Shown here piece after piece: positions 22,978-33,000 of a stretch of 44,951 nucleotides of DNA. The first letter of the stretch is position 1. Each line of letters opens with the position of its first letter. The position numbers were made by a program, and so were the translations under genes. The notes beneath the pieces are model-generated. The model was not told where the DNA came from and made no database searches. It worked only from the letters and a program-made list of their open reading frames with translations. The DNA is from Methanobacterium sp. Maddingley MBC34. GTDB taxonomy: Archaea > Methanobacteriota > Methanobacteria > Methanobacteriales > Methanobacteriaceae. The stretch covers positions 1 to 44,951 of the forward strand of contig AMGN01000037.1 in assembly GCA_000309865.1 (NCBI GenBank), written 5' to 3'.

Positions 22978-23895
22978 TCAAATGTTTAGAATTATACTCA
23001 AAAAATAGAAATCAAGCAGAGTGATGAAAACAACAAGGGAGAAAACTGTGAAATTTACCAGTTTGGTTGCACTACCCCTTACTGAAGTTCTGCGTAATAA
23101 GACATAAAAACCCGCCACTAAGGGGATCGAAGACATCAATCCGATTACTTGGAAGTATATCCCATTATATAAACCAGTTATTGATAAACCAAAAAGGGAT
23201 ATAGTTCCCATTATCCCGGATATTGCTATGAGTAGGAAACCTTTTTTTCTCCCATTTTTTACTATAAATGTGTTTTTACCTCCTTTCTGATCTCCCTCTA
23301 GGTCTGGTATTTCCACACTCAAAATAAAGAATATCATGTAGATCACGAAGGGTACTGAGAACAGGAGGATCTTCAGATCCAAAAATCCGGTGATGGCCAC
23401 ATATCCCAATACAGGGAGTATAAATCCACATAAAGCAGTGGATATTTCACCTAAACCTCTATAAGCAAATTTTAAAGGTGGTGCCGAATAATACCATGCT
23501 ATGAAGTTGCCGGTAATAGCTATTAGCAGAAAAGTTAGGGAAGAATAAATATATGTGAATATCAATGCCAGTGCTATGGAGAAAATTATTAGTAAAATGG
23601 CAAATCTTCTGGCAAATGACCGTAATTCAGGATTTTCTACTAAGATACCACTGCCCCCGGTAAACCGGGTGGGCTGATTGTAGTGGTCTACCTTAAAATC
23701 CCAGTAATCATTGCTGTAGGAAACCGAAAGATGGGAGGGGAGTAAAACAGCGTATCCCAGGATGAAACGATCCCATGAGAATTGATTGTTTAAAATAACT
23801 GCCAATAATGCACCAGCAGTAAAACACAGAAATCCAAATAAGAGGAACTGAAAACGACCCAATTTAATAATTAATTTTATCCGATTCAAATTCAC
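22978..23895 (-). CDS. UbiA/MenA-type membrane prenyltransferase
   Basis: This 305-residue protein of the UbiA superfamily has about eight or nine helices. The first Asp-rich motif is N62-D63-Y-W-D66-F-K-V-D70, and the second is D198-L-E-G-D202-Q-K-G-G; both bind Mg-prenyl diphosphate. The Y-x-x-x-PP motif appears as YYSAPPLKFAYRGLGE. The pattern, particularly GGSG and FAYRGLGEI, is nearer to MenA (dihydroxynaphthoate prenyltransferase) than to archaeal lipid GGGP synthase. Methanobacteriales are not known to make menaquinone, so the acceptor is uncertain. It is convergent with the CruF-like gene and divergent from crtI. Confidence 0.8.
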   Translation of the reverse strand: MNLNRIKLIIKLGRFQFLLFGFLCFTAGALLAVILNNQFSWDRFILGYAVLLPSHLSVSYSNDYWDFKVDHYNQPTRFTGGSGILVENPELRSFARRFAILLIIFSIALALIFTYIYSSLTFLLIAITGNFIAWYYSAPPLKFAYRGLGEISTALCGFILPVLGYVAITGFLDLKILLFSVPFVIYMIFFILSVEIPDLEGDQKGGKNTFIVKNGRKKGFLLIAISGIMGTISLFGLSITGLYNGIYFQVIGLMSSIPLVAGFYVLLRRTSVRGSATKLVNFTVFSLVVFITLLDFYFLSIILNI

Positions 23896-24152
23896 GGCCC
23901 CTCCACCCCCAAATCTATACTTATTTATGTTTTAAAGATTTAATAGAGTTTGCATCCTTTAAAGTAACATTAAATGAATTATTTATTATTTTTTTCCATA
24001 TTTTTGAGAATATGTAGCTAAAAATTGGAATATTCTTGATTTGGTAATATTATTATTTATAGAATAACTGAACATAATTATATTAATTATAAACTATTCT
24101 AAATTTCTGGCATCGTAAAAAAAATACATTAAGAATATCTGGTGAAGATATC

Positions 24153-25625
24153 ATGAAAGTATTAATTGTAGGAGCCGGATTTGGGGGGCTATCAGCAGCC
24201 GCTTTACTGGCAAAAGACGGATACCAGGTCACTGTCATTGAAAAAAATGAAGGGCCAGGTGGAAGGGCTAGTGTTTATAGTGACCATGGTTTTTATTTTG
24301 ATATGGGACCATCATGGTACCTGATGCCCGATGTATTTGAACATTTCTATGCAAACTTCGACCAAAAACCAGAGGACTTATTCCAGCTGGAAAAGTTAGA
24401 CCCATCTTACCGTGTTTTTTTTGATGATACCAATGTGGTAGATATTTCCTCAGACCTTGAAAAAAATTACCAGTTATTTGACAGTCTGGAAGAAGGAGGT
24501 GCTGAAAAACTCAAGGAATACCTTGCTTCAGCTGAAGAACTTTACGATCATTCAGTTAAAGAAATGCTGTATCGAGATTACACCTCAGTTCTGGATTTTC
24601 TAAATGGTAAACTATTACTAAGCGGCATCAGGATGAACATTCTGGAAAATCTGGAACATTACGTTAACCGGAAGTTTTCCAGTGATGAAGCCCGTAAAAT
24701 CGTCCAGTACTCCATTGGATTTTTAGGAAGTTCACCTAAGAAAACTCCATCACTTTACCATATCATGTCCCACATCGATCTAACCCTAGGGGTTTGGTAT
24801 CCTCAGGGAGGTATCAGAGAGGTGGCCCGTACCATGATGGAACTGGCCCAATCATATGGTGCTGAATTCAAGTTCAATGAACCAGTTGAACTTTTAGAAG
24901 TTCACAAAAAACATGTTAAACGAGTCATAACCAGTAAAGAGGTTTACGAACCAGATATAGTTATTGTGAATGCTGATTATGCTCATTCAGAATTGGATCT
25001 TCTTACCAAAGAAAACCAGACTTATAATGAGGATTACTGGGAGAAACGAGTCCTGGCACCATCAGCATTGGTGGCCTATGTGGGTATTGATAGGGAGATG
25101 GAAAACCTGGTACACCACAACCTTTTCCTGGACAAAGACTGGGCAGAAGGTTTTGATACTCTATTTGATCCTAAACAGGCTAAGTGGCCTGAAAATCCTT
25201 CATATTACGTTAACATACCATCCAAAACTGATAAAACCGCTGCACCCTCAGGTTCAGATACCCTGTTCATTCTGGTGCCCCTGGCCCCTGGAATTGAAGA
25301 CACCACTGAAAAAAGAGAACAACTTTATAATAAAATCATGGATGATCTAGAGGCCAAAACTGAGGAGAATATACGGGATCACATTGTGGTTAAACGTATA
25401 TTCGCATTGGAAGACTTCAAAGAAAGGTATAATGCCTACAAGGGAACTGCACTAGGATTATCCCACACTCTCATGCAAACCGCACTCTTCCGACCCTCAC
25501 ATAAAAGTAAGAAGGTAGAGAATCTTTACTACTCAGGGCAATTCACCCATCCGGGAATCGGAGTCCCTATGACTTTGATATCCTCTGAAATCGTTGCTCA
25601 GGAAATAAATGAAAGATATGGTTGA
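24153..25625 (+). CDS. crtI: CrtI-type phytoene/carotenoid desaturase
   Basis: This 490-residue FAD enzyme of the amine-oxidase/CrtI family adds double bonds to phytoene to give lycopene. The N-terminal dinucleotide fold is GAGFGGLSAAALLA followed by VIEKNEGPGGRA. The next substrate-side motif is FYFDMGPSWYLMP, and the C-terminal FAD segment NLYYSGQFTHPGIGVPM is the classic CrtI ending. Bacterial-type CrtI passes electrons to O2 or quinone, neither expected here, so the acceptor is an open question. GGTGA is seven bases before the ATG. It leads a tight crtI-crtB unit (6-base gap). It could instead be a 3,4-desaturase (CrtD) or act in both steps. Confidence 0.88.
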   Translation: MKVLIVGAGFGGLSAAALLAKDGYQVTVIEKNEGPGGRASVYSDHGFYFDMGPSWYLMPDVFEHFYANFDQKPEDLFQLEKLDPSYRVFFDDTNVVDISSDLEKNYQLFDSLEEGGAEKLKEYLASAEELYDHSVKEMLYRDYTSVLDFLNGKLLLSGIRMNILENLEHYVNRKFSSDEARKIVQYSIGFLGSSPKKTPSLYHIMSHIDLTLGVWYPQGGIREVARTMMELAQSYGAEFKFNEPVELLEVHKKHVKRVITSKEVYEPDIVIVNADYAHSELDLLTKENQTYNEDYWEKRVLAPSALVAYVGIDREMENLVHHNLFLDKDWAEGFDTLFDPKQAKWPENPSYYVNIPSKTDKTAAPSGSDTLFILVPLAPGIEDTTEKREQLYNKIMDDLEAKTEENIRDHIVVKRIFALEDFKERYNAYKGTALGLSHTLMQTALFRPSHKSKKVENLYYSGQFTHPGIGVPMTLISSEIVAQEINERYG

Positions 25626-25631
25626 AAGTAC

Positions 25632-26483
25632 ATGACAAATCAAACTAATAGGATTAATAAGACTATCTATTCCATATTCAAAAAAGGTAGTAAAACCTAT
25701 TATTATAGTACTATTTTTTTCCCAAAAAAGGTAAAGCAGGATGTTTTCATTCTTTACAGCTTCCTGAGAAAGGCTGATGACTATGTGGATCAGATTCCCC
25801 AGGACAGCGATGGTTTCTACCAGTTCCGTGACCTTTATTACCAGGCCAAAAAAGGCATAAAAACTGGAGACATAGTTGCGGATTCATTTGTGAACCTTGC
25901 CCAGCGTAAAAACTTTGAAGATGAATGGGTTGACGCATTCCTTACGTCCATGGCCATGGACATCACACAATCAACTTACCAGGATATGAATGAACTTTTA
26001 ACCTATCTATATGGTTCATCAGAAGTTGTAGGACTTTTCATGGCCAGGATAATGGATTTACCTGAAGAATCTTTCCCTGCTGCCCGTCACTTGGGTCGTG
26101 CCATGCAGTACATTAACTTCATACGGGACATTGATGAAGATCTGGAACTGGGAAGAACATATTTTCCCCAGAATGACTTGGAAGAGTTCAATCTTACCAG
26201 TCTGGATGAAAAACAAACAAAAAGCAACCCTCAGGGATTTAAAGGATTTGTGCGTAAACAGTTAGAAATCTATAAATCATGGCAGAAAACAGCAGAGAAT
26301 GGTTTCCAATACATTCCCTACCGTTACCTGATTCCTATTAAGACTGCTTCCGATATGTACAATTGGACCGCCCGGCAGATAGAAGAAGATCCCTTTGTGG
26401 TTTACCAGAGGAAAGTTAAACCATCTGCACCTAAAATCGTATCCAATATTTTCAGTAACTCCATAAGACTCAGTTTAAATTGA
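25632..26483 (+). CDS. crtB: Phytoene/squalene synthase family, CrtB-like
   Basis: This 283-residue head-to-head prenyl synthase condenses two geranylgeranyl diphosphates to phytoene. Both Mg-binding Asp motifs are present: RKADDYVD (Asp49 to Asp53) and NFIRDIDEDLELGRTYFP (Asp166 to Asp170), the second with the full phytoene-synthase signature. The start lies six bases after the crtI stop and has no strong ribosome site, implying coupled translation. GGPP is available from archaeal lipid synthesis. A dehydrosqualene (C30) product is possible but less likely beside a lycopene-elongase-like gene. Confidence 0.88.
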   Translation: MTNQTNRINKTIYSIFKKGSKTYYYSTIFFPKKVKQDVFILYSFLRKADDYVDQIPQDSDGFYQFRDLYYQAKKGIKTGDIVADSFVNLAQRKNFEDEWVDAFLTSMAMDITQSTYQDMNELLTYLYGSSEVVGLFMARIMDLPEESFPAARHLGRAMQYINFIRDIDEDLELGRTYFPQNDLEEFNLTSLDEKQTKSNPQGFKGFVRKQLEIYKSWQKTAENGFQYIPYRYLIPIKTASDMYNWTARQIEEDPFVVYQRKVKPSAPKIVSNIFSNSIRLSLN

Positions 26484-26568
26484 ATTGGGTTAAATTGGAC
26501 ATCTGGATTTAATAAAAATTTATGTACTCCTAATCCTCTGAAAAATATATGATGGACCTAGATGCCTT

Positions 26569-27420
26569 ATGAACATCGTAAGATTTATTTTTAAAATATC
26601 TAGGTTCCGTTTCTGGATCTACACTGGGGGAACCTATGTTGTAGGTTACGCCCTGGGTTTCAGTGTTTTTGGAGATTTTCTTCGACCAGAATATTATCTT
26701 TATCTTTTTTATTTCTTCTTCCCAGCCAATATTTTTATCTACGGAGTTAACGATTACTGGGATGAGGATACTGATAAGTTAAACCCTAAAAAGGATGAAA
26801 AAGAACATAGAGTATCAGTTTTAGAGCGTAAAAGGCTTTTAAATGTTATTTTTTTAGTAACTAGTTTCAGTCTAATTTTGATGGTTTTTCAGGATAATGT
26901 GGAGAGAATCATATTCACTGGTTTCCTGTTCTTATCATACTTTTACAGTGCAAAACCACTTCGTTTTAAGGATAAACCATTTTTGGATTTTGCTTCCAAC
27001 TATCTTTACATCTTACCCGGAATATTTGCATATTACTTGGCATCAAACACTATTCCTCCCATAATTTATATGGTTGGAGCTTTTCTCCATATATCCGCCA
27101 TGCATATCTTTTCAGCTATCCCTGACATAAAATACGATCGGAAAGCAGGAATAAACACCACCCCCGTGTTCATAGGAGTTAATCCTGCCCTTTGGTTGTG
27201 TCTGATTTTCTGGATGGGTTTATCATTCATAGTTATTTACCTAACCGATTTTTTCCCAATCAGCTTTTTAGTATTTTTTTATCCTTTATTCCCACTTTTA
27301 CTCCTGATTAAAAGGGATTGGAGTATTGATGATCTTTACTGGTACCTCCCCTATGTTAACACCATGCTGGGAGGATTGTTATTCATATCACTGGTGATTT
27401 ACAAGCTTTTCTTCATATGA
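26569..27420 (+). CDS. UbiA-superfamily lycopene elongase-like prenyltransferase
   Basis: This 283-residue membrane prenyltransferase has about eight helices. The first Mg motif reads N61-D62-Y-W-D65-E-D-T-D69 followed by KLNPKKDEKEHR, and the second is IPDIKYDRKAGINTTP (Asp186, Asp190). This NDYxDxDxDxxNPKK form is what lycopene elongases (LyeJ/CrtEb/LbtA type) show; they add C5 units to each end of lycopene to make C50 carotenoids. It is the third gene after crtI-crtB (85-base gap). A TATA-like AAAATATAT at 26542-26550 lies 19-27 bases before the ATG and could drive a leaderless transcript. Activity is inferred. Confidence 0.78.
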   Translation: MNIVRFIFKISRFRFWIYTGGTYVVGYALGFSVFGDFLRPEYYLYLFYFFFPANIFIYGVNDYWDEDTDKLNPKKDEKEHRVSVLERKRLLNVIFLVTSFSLILMVFQDNVERIIFTGFLFLSYFYSAKPLRFKDKPFLDFASNYLYILPGIFAYYLASNTIPPIIYMVGAFLHISAMHIFSAIPDIKYDRKAGINTTPVFIGVNPALWLCLIFWMGLSFIVIYLTDFFPISFLVFFYPLFPLLLLIKRDWSIDDLYWYLPYVNTMLGGLLFISLVIYKLFFI

Positions 27421-27673
27421 TGAAAAAATTTTAGAACATGAATTTAATTGGATTAATTAATTAGGGGATTTATTAAGGTTAAGAGCAGAGGTATCCATTA
27501 AGTAAAAGGGATTAGAAGGAATAATCAAGAAATCACAGCAATAAATTAATATAATTAAAAATAGAATAATTAGAATTTCTAGATATTAAATCCATTGCTT
27601 ACCCCAATGTATTATTATTCATAAAATTTTAGCCCTATCATCCTAGAGTTAATTAAATTATGTTTGGATGGAT

Positions 27674-27681
27674 AAAAAAAA
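27674..27681 (-). terminator. T8 terminator downstream of tRNA-Ser
   Basis: Eight A residues on the plus strand give T8 on the minus strand, about 22 bases beyond the 3' end of the tRNA. It probably ends the 7S RNA/tRNA-Ser transcription. Confidence 0.5.
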
Positions 27682-27703
27682 GGGTTTTAAAAATTATTAA
27701 AAG

Positions 27704-27791
<88 letters not shown>

Positions 27792-27965
27792 GATTTATGT
27801 ATTTAATTAAAAAAGTAGGTAATCAAAACATTGTCCAATCTACTATTTAAAGGTTTAAGCTGGTACAAAAGGCAAAACTTATCCAAAATTTTTAAACTAA
27901 TTCTGAATATCCAGTTTAATACTTATACCAAACATGTTTTGATGAAACTCTTTTATAAATTTAAT

Positions 27966-28274
<309 letters not shown>

Positions 28275-28292
28275 GTTAATGTTGGTGGTGAT

Positions 28293-28304
28293 GGTATTTT
28301 AAAC
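28293..28304 (-). promoter_or_regulatory. TATA box of the 7S RNA gene
   Basis: On the minus strand GTTTAAAATACC lies about 25 bases from the estimated 5' end of the 7S RNA, the normal archaeal spacing. The 86 bases between the RNA 5' end and the phosphate transporter start hold both divergent promoters. Confidence 0.5.
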
Positions 28305-28359
28305 TTACGGTTAACAAATCCCGTCAAAATATTTCAACCATCCCGCTCATAATATATGC

Positions 28360-29343
28360 ATGGAATGGCTCCTTATAATCGGCGTGGTTATCAGTGTCTA
28401 CATGGCCTTTAATATCGCTGCCAATGACATTGGAAACTCTGTGGGAACTGCAGTGGGCAGTGGATCCCTTACCATGCGAAAAGCCCTGATATTGGGTGCG
28501 ATATTTGAATTTATAGGTGCAATGTATCTGGGAAATAATGTGATAAAAACTGTGGGTAGTGGAATAATCAGTGCAGACATGATACCTGCCACGGGGGCAT
28601 TCATAATCACCCTGGCAGCCGCACTGTGGATAACCATCACCATTATTAAAAAAATACCCATATCCGGTTCAGACGCCATTATCAGTGCTGTTTTTGGTTA
28701 CGGCCTGGTGAGTGTGGGTATTAACAGCATGAATCTCAATGTCCTGGGCCTTATACTGGCCAGCTGGGTGTTATCACCACTGATAGGATTGGCAATAGGA
28801 TTTACAATATATCACATCCTGAAAAATGCATTTTTAGATAAAGTTAAGGATATTGCAGTTAAGGGTCGTCTGGAAAAAATTTTCTCCTACCTCCAGATTG
28901 GCAGCTCAGCCTTTGCAGCACTGAATGTAGGGGCCATTGATATTGCAGTGGCCACTGGAGTGCTTTATTATACCTTCGGAACCAGTGCAGGGTTTGATAT
29001 TAAACTCATTGGAGCCCTGGGGATTGTCTTGGGAATCCTGGTGGCAGGGGGAAGGATCACCGATACTGTTGGACGTAGGATAACTGATTTAATCCCTTCA
29101 AGGGGTTTTGCAGCACAGATCTCTGCTGCATCAGTGGTTTTCATCTTTGCCACCATGGGAATGCCAGTTTCTCCCACTCAAACCCTGGTGGGAACAGTTA
29201 TTGGAGTGGGACTGGCCAGGGGTACTCGTACCATTAAACTGGATGTTATAAAAAACATTGCCACCACCTGGATTGTCACCATTCCAGCCTGTATTGCCCT
29301 TTCCATCTTATTGTACTTTATAATGAACCTGTTTTTACAGTGA
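28360..29343 (+). CDS. pitA: PiT-family inorganic phosphate transporter
   Basis: This 327-residue membrane protein takes up phosphate with a cation. The two inverted repeats of the PiT family are visible: FNIAANDIGNSVGTAVGSG near the N-terminus and the matching second copy ALNVGAIDIAVATGV, with PISGSDAIIS and MPVSPTQTLVG as the paired SxxH/T-type signatures. A short cytosolic loop (about residues 155-180) separates the halves. The second copy has GAIDIA where many PiT proteins have GANDVA, so its Asn is replaced. AAAATATTTC about 28 bases before the ATG would place the start site near the ATG and make the mRNA leaderless; no ribosome site is visible. Confidence 0.85.
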   Translation: MEWLLIIGVVISVYMAFNIAANDIGNSVGTAVGSGSLTMRKALILGAIFEFIGAMYLGNNVIKTVGSGIISADMIPATGAFIITLAAALWITITIIKKIPISGSDAIISAVFGYGLVSVGINSMNLNVLGLILASWVLSPLIGLAIGFTIYHILKNAFLDKVKDIAVKGRLEKIFSYLQIGSSAFAALNVGAIDIAVATGVLYYTFGTSAGFDIKLIGALGIVLGILVAGGRITDTVGRRITDLIPSRGFAAQISAASVVFIFATMGMPVSPTQTLVGTVIGVGLARGTRTIKLDVIKNIATTWIVTIPACIALSILLYFIMNLFLQ

Positions 29344-29577
29344 TTTGAATAGATTGAATAAATAAATGAATTAAAGACTTTAGAGAATTATTTTTAGAAA
29401 TAAGGAATTATTATAAACTATTGAATGATTTTGCTAGATCTTTTTCATTGATTTCCATTATTATTGTAACCGTTGGTAAATCCAGTAAACTGTCTGGAAT
29501 AAAAAATATATGATGCAATTTGTAAATAATTAATAAGTTATAGATCACGAATTTCAAATTATAGTAGGAGGGAAATA

Positions 29578-30801
29578 ATGAAAGCAAATGCCATTAAAAT
29601 TGCAGAAGGAGTGTACTGGATTGGAGTTATGGACTGGGATATCCGGGACTACCACGGTTACACTCTTAAAGGAACCACATACAACGCTTTTTTAGTGTTT
29701 GGAGAAGAAGAGGTTGCAATAATAGATAATACTTACCCTGGTTCTTCAGCCCAGTTATGGGGTCGAATTGAAGATGCCTTTGCCCAGGAAAACAGCGAAG
29801 TGAAGGTAGATGTCATTATACAAAATCATATTGAAAAGGACCACAGCGGAGCTTTAACTGAGATTCACAAACGTTTCCCTGATGCTCCCATTTACTGCAG
29901 TCAGGTGGCAATCACCGGCCTGAAACAGCATTACCCTGGACTGGAAGGTGCTGATTTTCACCCGGTGAAAACCGGTGACTCCCTGGAAGTGGGTGGTCGT
30001 ACCCTGGCCTTCCTGGATGCCAAGATGCTTCACTGGCCAGACAGCATGTTCACTCTCCTCCTGGATGAGGGTATCCTGTTTTCCAATGATGCCTTTGGAC
30101 AGCACCTCTGTTTCAGGGAAAGGTATGATCATGAAATACCTGAATTCGTGCTAATGAATGCTGCCCAAAAGTTTTATGCTAACCTGGTGACACCGGCCTC
30201 CATGCTGGTGGTGCGCAAGCTGGAAGAAGTCACAGAACTGGGATTACTGGATAAAATCAACATGATCGCCCCATCCCATGGGCAGATCTGGACTGATCCT
30301 ACCAAGATCATCACTGCCTACAGCAACTGGGCCACTGGAAAGTGCAGGAATAAGGCCACTATCATCTATGACACCATGCACTATTCCACCCGTATGATGG
30401 CCCATGCCCTGGCAGAGGGTCTCATGAGTGAAGGGGTGGATGTAATCATGTACTTCATGCACACCGATGAACGCAGCGAAATGGTTAACGATATCCTGGA
30501 CAGTAAAGCCCTACTTCTGGGGATTCCAACACTCTTCAACGGACCTTACCCTAGTGCAGGAGATCTACTCTACTACCTGGAGGGCTTGAGCTTCCAGCGC
30601 ACAGGATTTAAACGACTGGCAGTTACATTCGGCTCCAAGGGATGGAGTGGTAAAGCCGTGGATAAGGTGGCAGAGACGCTGACTAAATGCGGATTCGATG
30701 TTCTGGATAAATATGAGGTTAACTACGTACCCACCAGTGACCAGCTTGATAACTGTTACCAGATAGGCCAGGAAATGGCTCAGAAAATTAAAAAAATGTA
30801 A
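29578..30801 (+). CDS. fprA: FprA, A-type flavodiiron protein (F420H2 oxidase)
   Basis: This 407-residue cytosolic flavodiiron protein in methanogens oxidises F420H2 and reduces O2 to water, protecting the anaerobe. The metallo-beta-lactamase-like half holds the iron ligand motif H84-x-E86-x-D88-H89 (NHIEKDHSG), later ligands in the SNDAFGQH region, and SHGQIW. The C-terminal flavodoxin domain starts near KATIIYDTMHYSTRMMAHA with the FMN phosphate loop. Length is normal and no rubredoxin is fused. GGAGGG sits five bases before the ATG. A small unknown gene follows 72 bases later in the same direction. Confidence 0.93.
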   Translation: MKANAIKIAEGVYWIGVMDWDIRDYHGYTLKGTTYNAFLVFGEEEVAIIDNTYPGSSAQLWGRIEDAFAQENSEVKVDVIIQNHIEKDHSGALTEIHKRFPDAPIYCSQVAITGLKQHYPGLEGADFHPVKTGDSLEVGGRTLAFLDAKMLHWPDSMFTLLLDEGILFSNDAFGQHLCFRERYDHEIPEFVLMNAAQKFYANLVTPASMLVVRKLEEVTELGLLDKINMIAPSHGQIWTDPTKIITAYSNWATGKCRNKATIIYDTMHYSTRMMAHALAEGLMSEGVDVIMYFMHTDERSEMVNDILDSKALLLGIPTLFNGPYPSAGDLLYYLEGLSFQRTGFKRLAVTFGSKGWSGKAVDKVAETLTKCGFDVLDKYEVNYVPTSDQLDNCYQIGQEMAQKIKKM

Positions 30802-30873
30802 TATAAAACTTAAAATAAGATAGAAATACGTAAATCAATACAACTTATCATCGGGGATTGAGGAGGGTAAATC

Positions 30874-31287
30874 ATGAAGTCGGTGAATTTTGAAAGTGGA
30901 TTGGACAATGAGAAAAAAGTGATGGTGGCCATATTTTGGACTAACCGGAAGGCTGCCCGGACTGAGGGCTGTGCTCCGTTCAGGATAAAGAAAATAGAAA
31001 CTCAAAACGAAACCTACACACCACAGGGGAATAAACTGCTCAAGATAAGTGATGAGATAATGGAAGATATGGTTCGAACACTGGATGCATGTAAATCCAT
31101 TCCCATGGAGTTTAACATTGGGGAAGAAAACATTAGTGTTAATCTCAGTTCTGATTCTTTTTCGGTTTCCGTTCTAAAAAGTCCAGAGATAGAAGAGGAG
31201 ATCATCGAAAAACTGGAAATGGAATTAACCAAGAAGTTTCCCAGTTTATGTGATTCCTTCAAACCACGGGTAACTCCACAGAAATGA
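30874..31287 (+). CDS. Small unknown protein downstream of fprA
   Basis: This 137-residue soluble protein is one I do not recognise. It starts with MKSVNFESGL and contains a basic TNRKAARTEGCAPFRIKK segment with one Cys, a helix at about residues 60-75, and a beta-rich second half (EENISVNLSSDSFSVSVLKS) followed by an acidic helix. There are no membrane segments and no metal cluster motif. GAGGAGG before the ATG supports translation. It may share the fprA transcript, so a role in oxygen response is possible but only by neighbourhood. Confidence 0.65.
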   Translation: MKSVNFESGLDNEKKVMVAIFWTNRKAARTEGCAPFRIKKIETQNETYTPQGNKLLKISDEIMEDMVRTLDACKSIPMEFNIGEENISVNLSSDSFSVSVLKSPEIEEEIIEKLEMELTKKFPSLCDSFKPRVTPQK

Positions 31288-31361
31288 ACCATCTAAAAAA
31301 GGAATGAAACCATCTAGAAGTAAATAAACAAAGGTATTTTCTTTAAAAGTAAAGGTATTTC

Positions 31362-31474
31362 ATGGGTGATTACCCATTTAAAGAAAAACCTTCCCCTCTT
31401 ATTTTGAACAAATTCTTTGTATAGAGATAATTTACTTTCTCTATCGGACTACAATTCTATCTATCAGACTACAA
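31362..31474. repeat. Hairpin and 20-base-period repeat in a convergent gap
   Basis: ATGGGT-GATT-ACCCAT (31362-31377) is a perfect 6-base inverted repeat. At 31441 and 31461 CTATCGGACTACAA and CTATCAGACTACAA repeat with exactly 20-base spacing. Both lie between the 3' ends of convergent genes (31288-31577), where I see no coding frame. Confidence 0.5.
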
Positions 31475-31577
31475 ATATCCGTAGAAATGCCGAAAAATTA
31501 ATTTTAATTAAGTAGTTTAAAGTCTAGAGAAAAATTAACTGGACAAAAATTAAACCGTTAATTAAAACCCCCGGAAT

Positions 31578-31953
31578 TTATAGTTCAATGGAACTTATTA
31601 TATCTCCATCTGAAATAATACCCACCAGTTCGTGGTTTTCCAGTACAACCAGCTGGTTGATTATGCCCTCGTCTGAACCGTATTCATGCATTTTACGGAC
31701 TGCAGTGGCCAGGTTATCTTCTGGAGATACATATATCACCTGATTAACCATAACTTCTTCCACGGTGGTTCCCAGCTCATATTTATCCAGTATCAGGTTA
31801 TGACCCAGATCAGTGGCAGTTACAATTCCCACCAGTTTTCCATCATCATCCACTACTGGTAGTGAACTTATTTTATGTTTCATCAGTTTTTCAAATGCAA
31901 ATACAACATCTTCAGTAGGCGAGACTGTAATAACCTTCTGGCTCATTACATCC

Positions 31954-31976
<23 letters not shown>
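31578..31976 (-). CDS. Two-CBS-domain protein
   Basis: This 132-residue protein is made of two CBS motifs: KVKDVMSQKVITVSPTEDVV with ISSLPVVDDDGKLVGIVTA, then VEEVMVNQVIYVSPEDNL with INQLVVLENHELVGIISD. Such pairs form a Bateman module that binds adenine nucleotides and regulates partners. The longer frame from 32051 would overlap the kinase gene by 98 bases; the ATG at 31976 with AAGTGAAG upstream is preferred and overlaps it by 23 bases. This tight overlap suggests translational coupling and possibly a regulatory link to 2-phosphoglycerate kinase. Confidence 0.82.
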
Positions 31977-32871
<895 letters not shown>

Positions 32872-33000
32872 AGTAACCTCACCTCAATATAGGGGCATTG
32901 TAGAGATTTAAAAATCAAGATATTATTTGTCAACATCATTTAAATCATTTTCTGTATGGATTTTTTTTATCCCGGAAATATTAAAGCGCGATTATTAACT

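Noticed and set aside
24060..24101. TAGAATA...TATTCTA inverted repeat before crtI
   Set aside because: Seven-base AT-rich arms with a 28-base loop are expected by chance here; not enough to call an operator.
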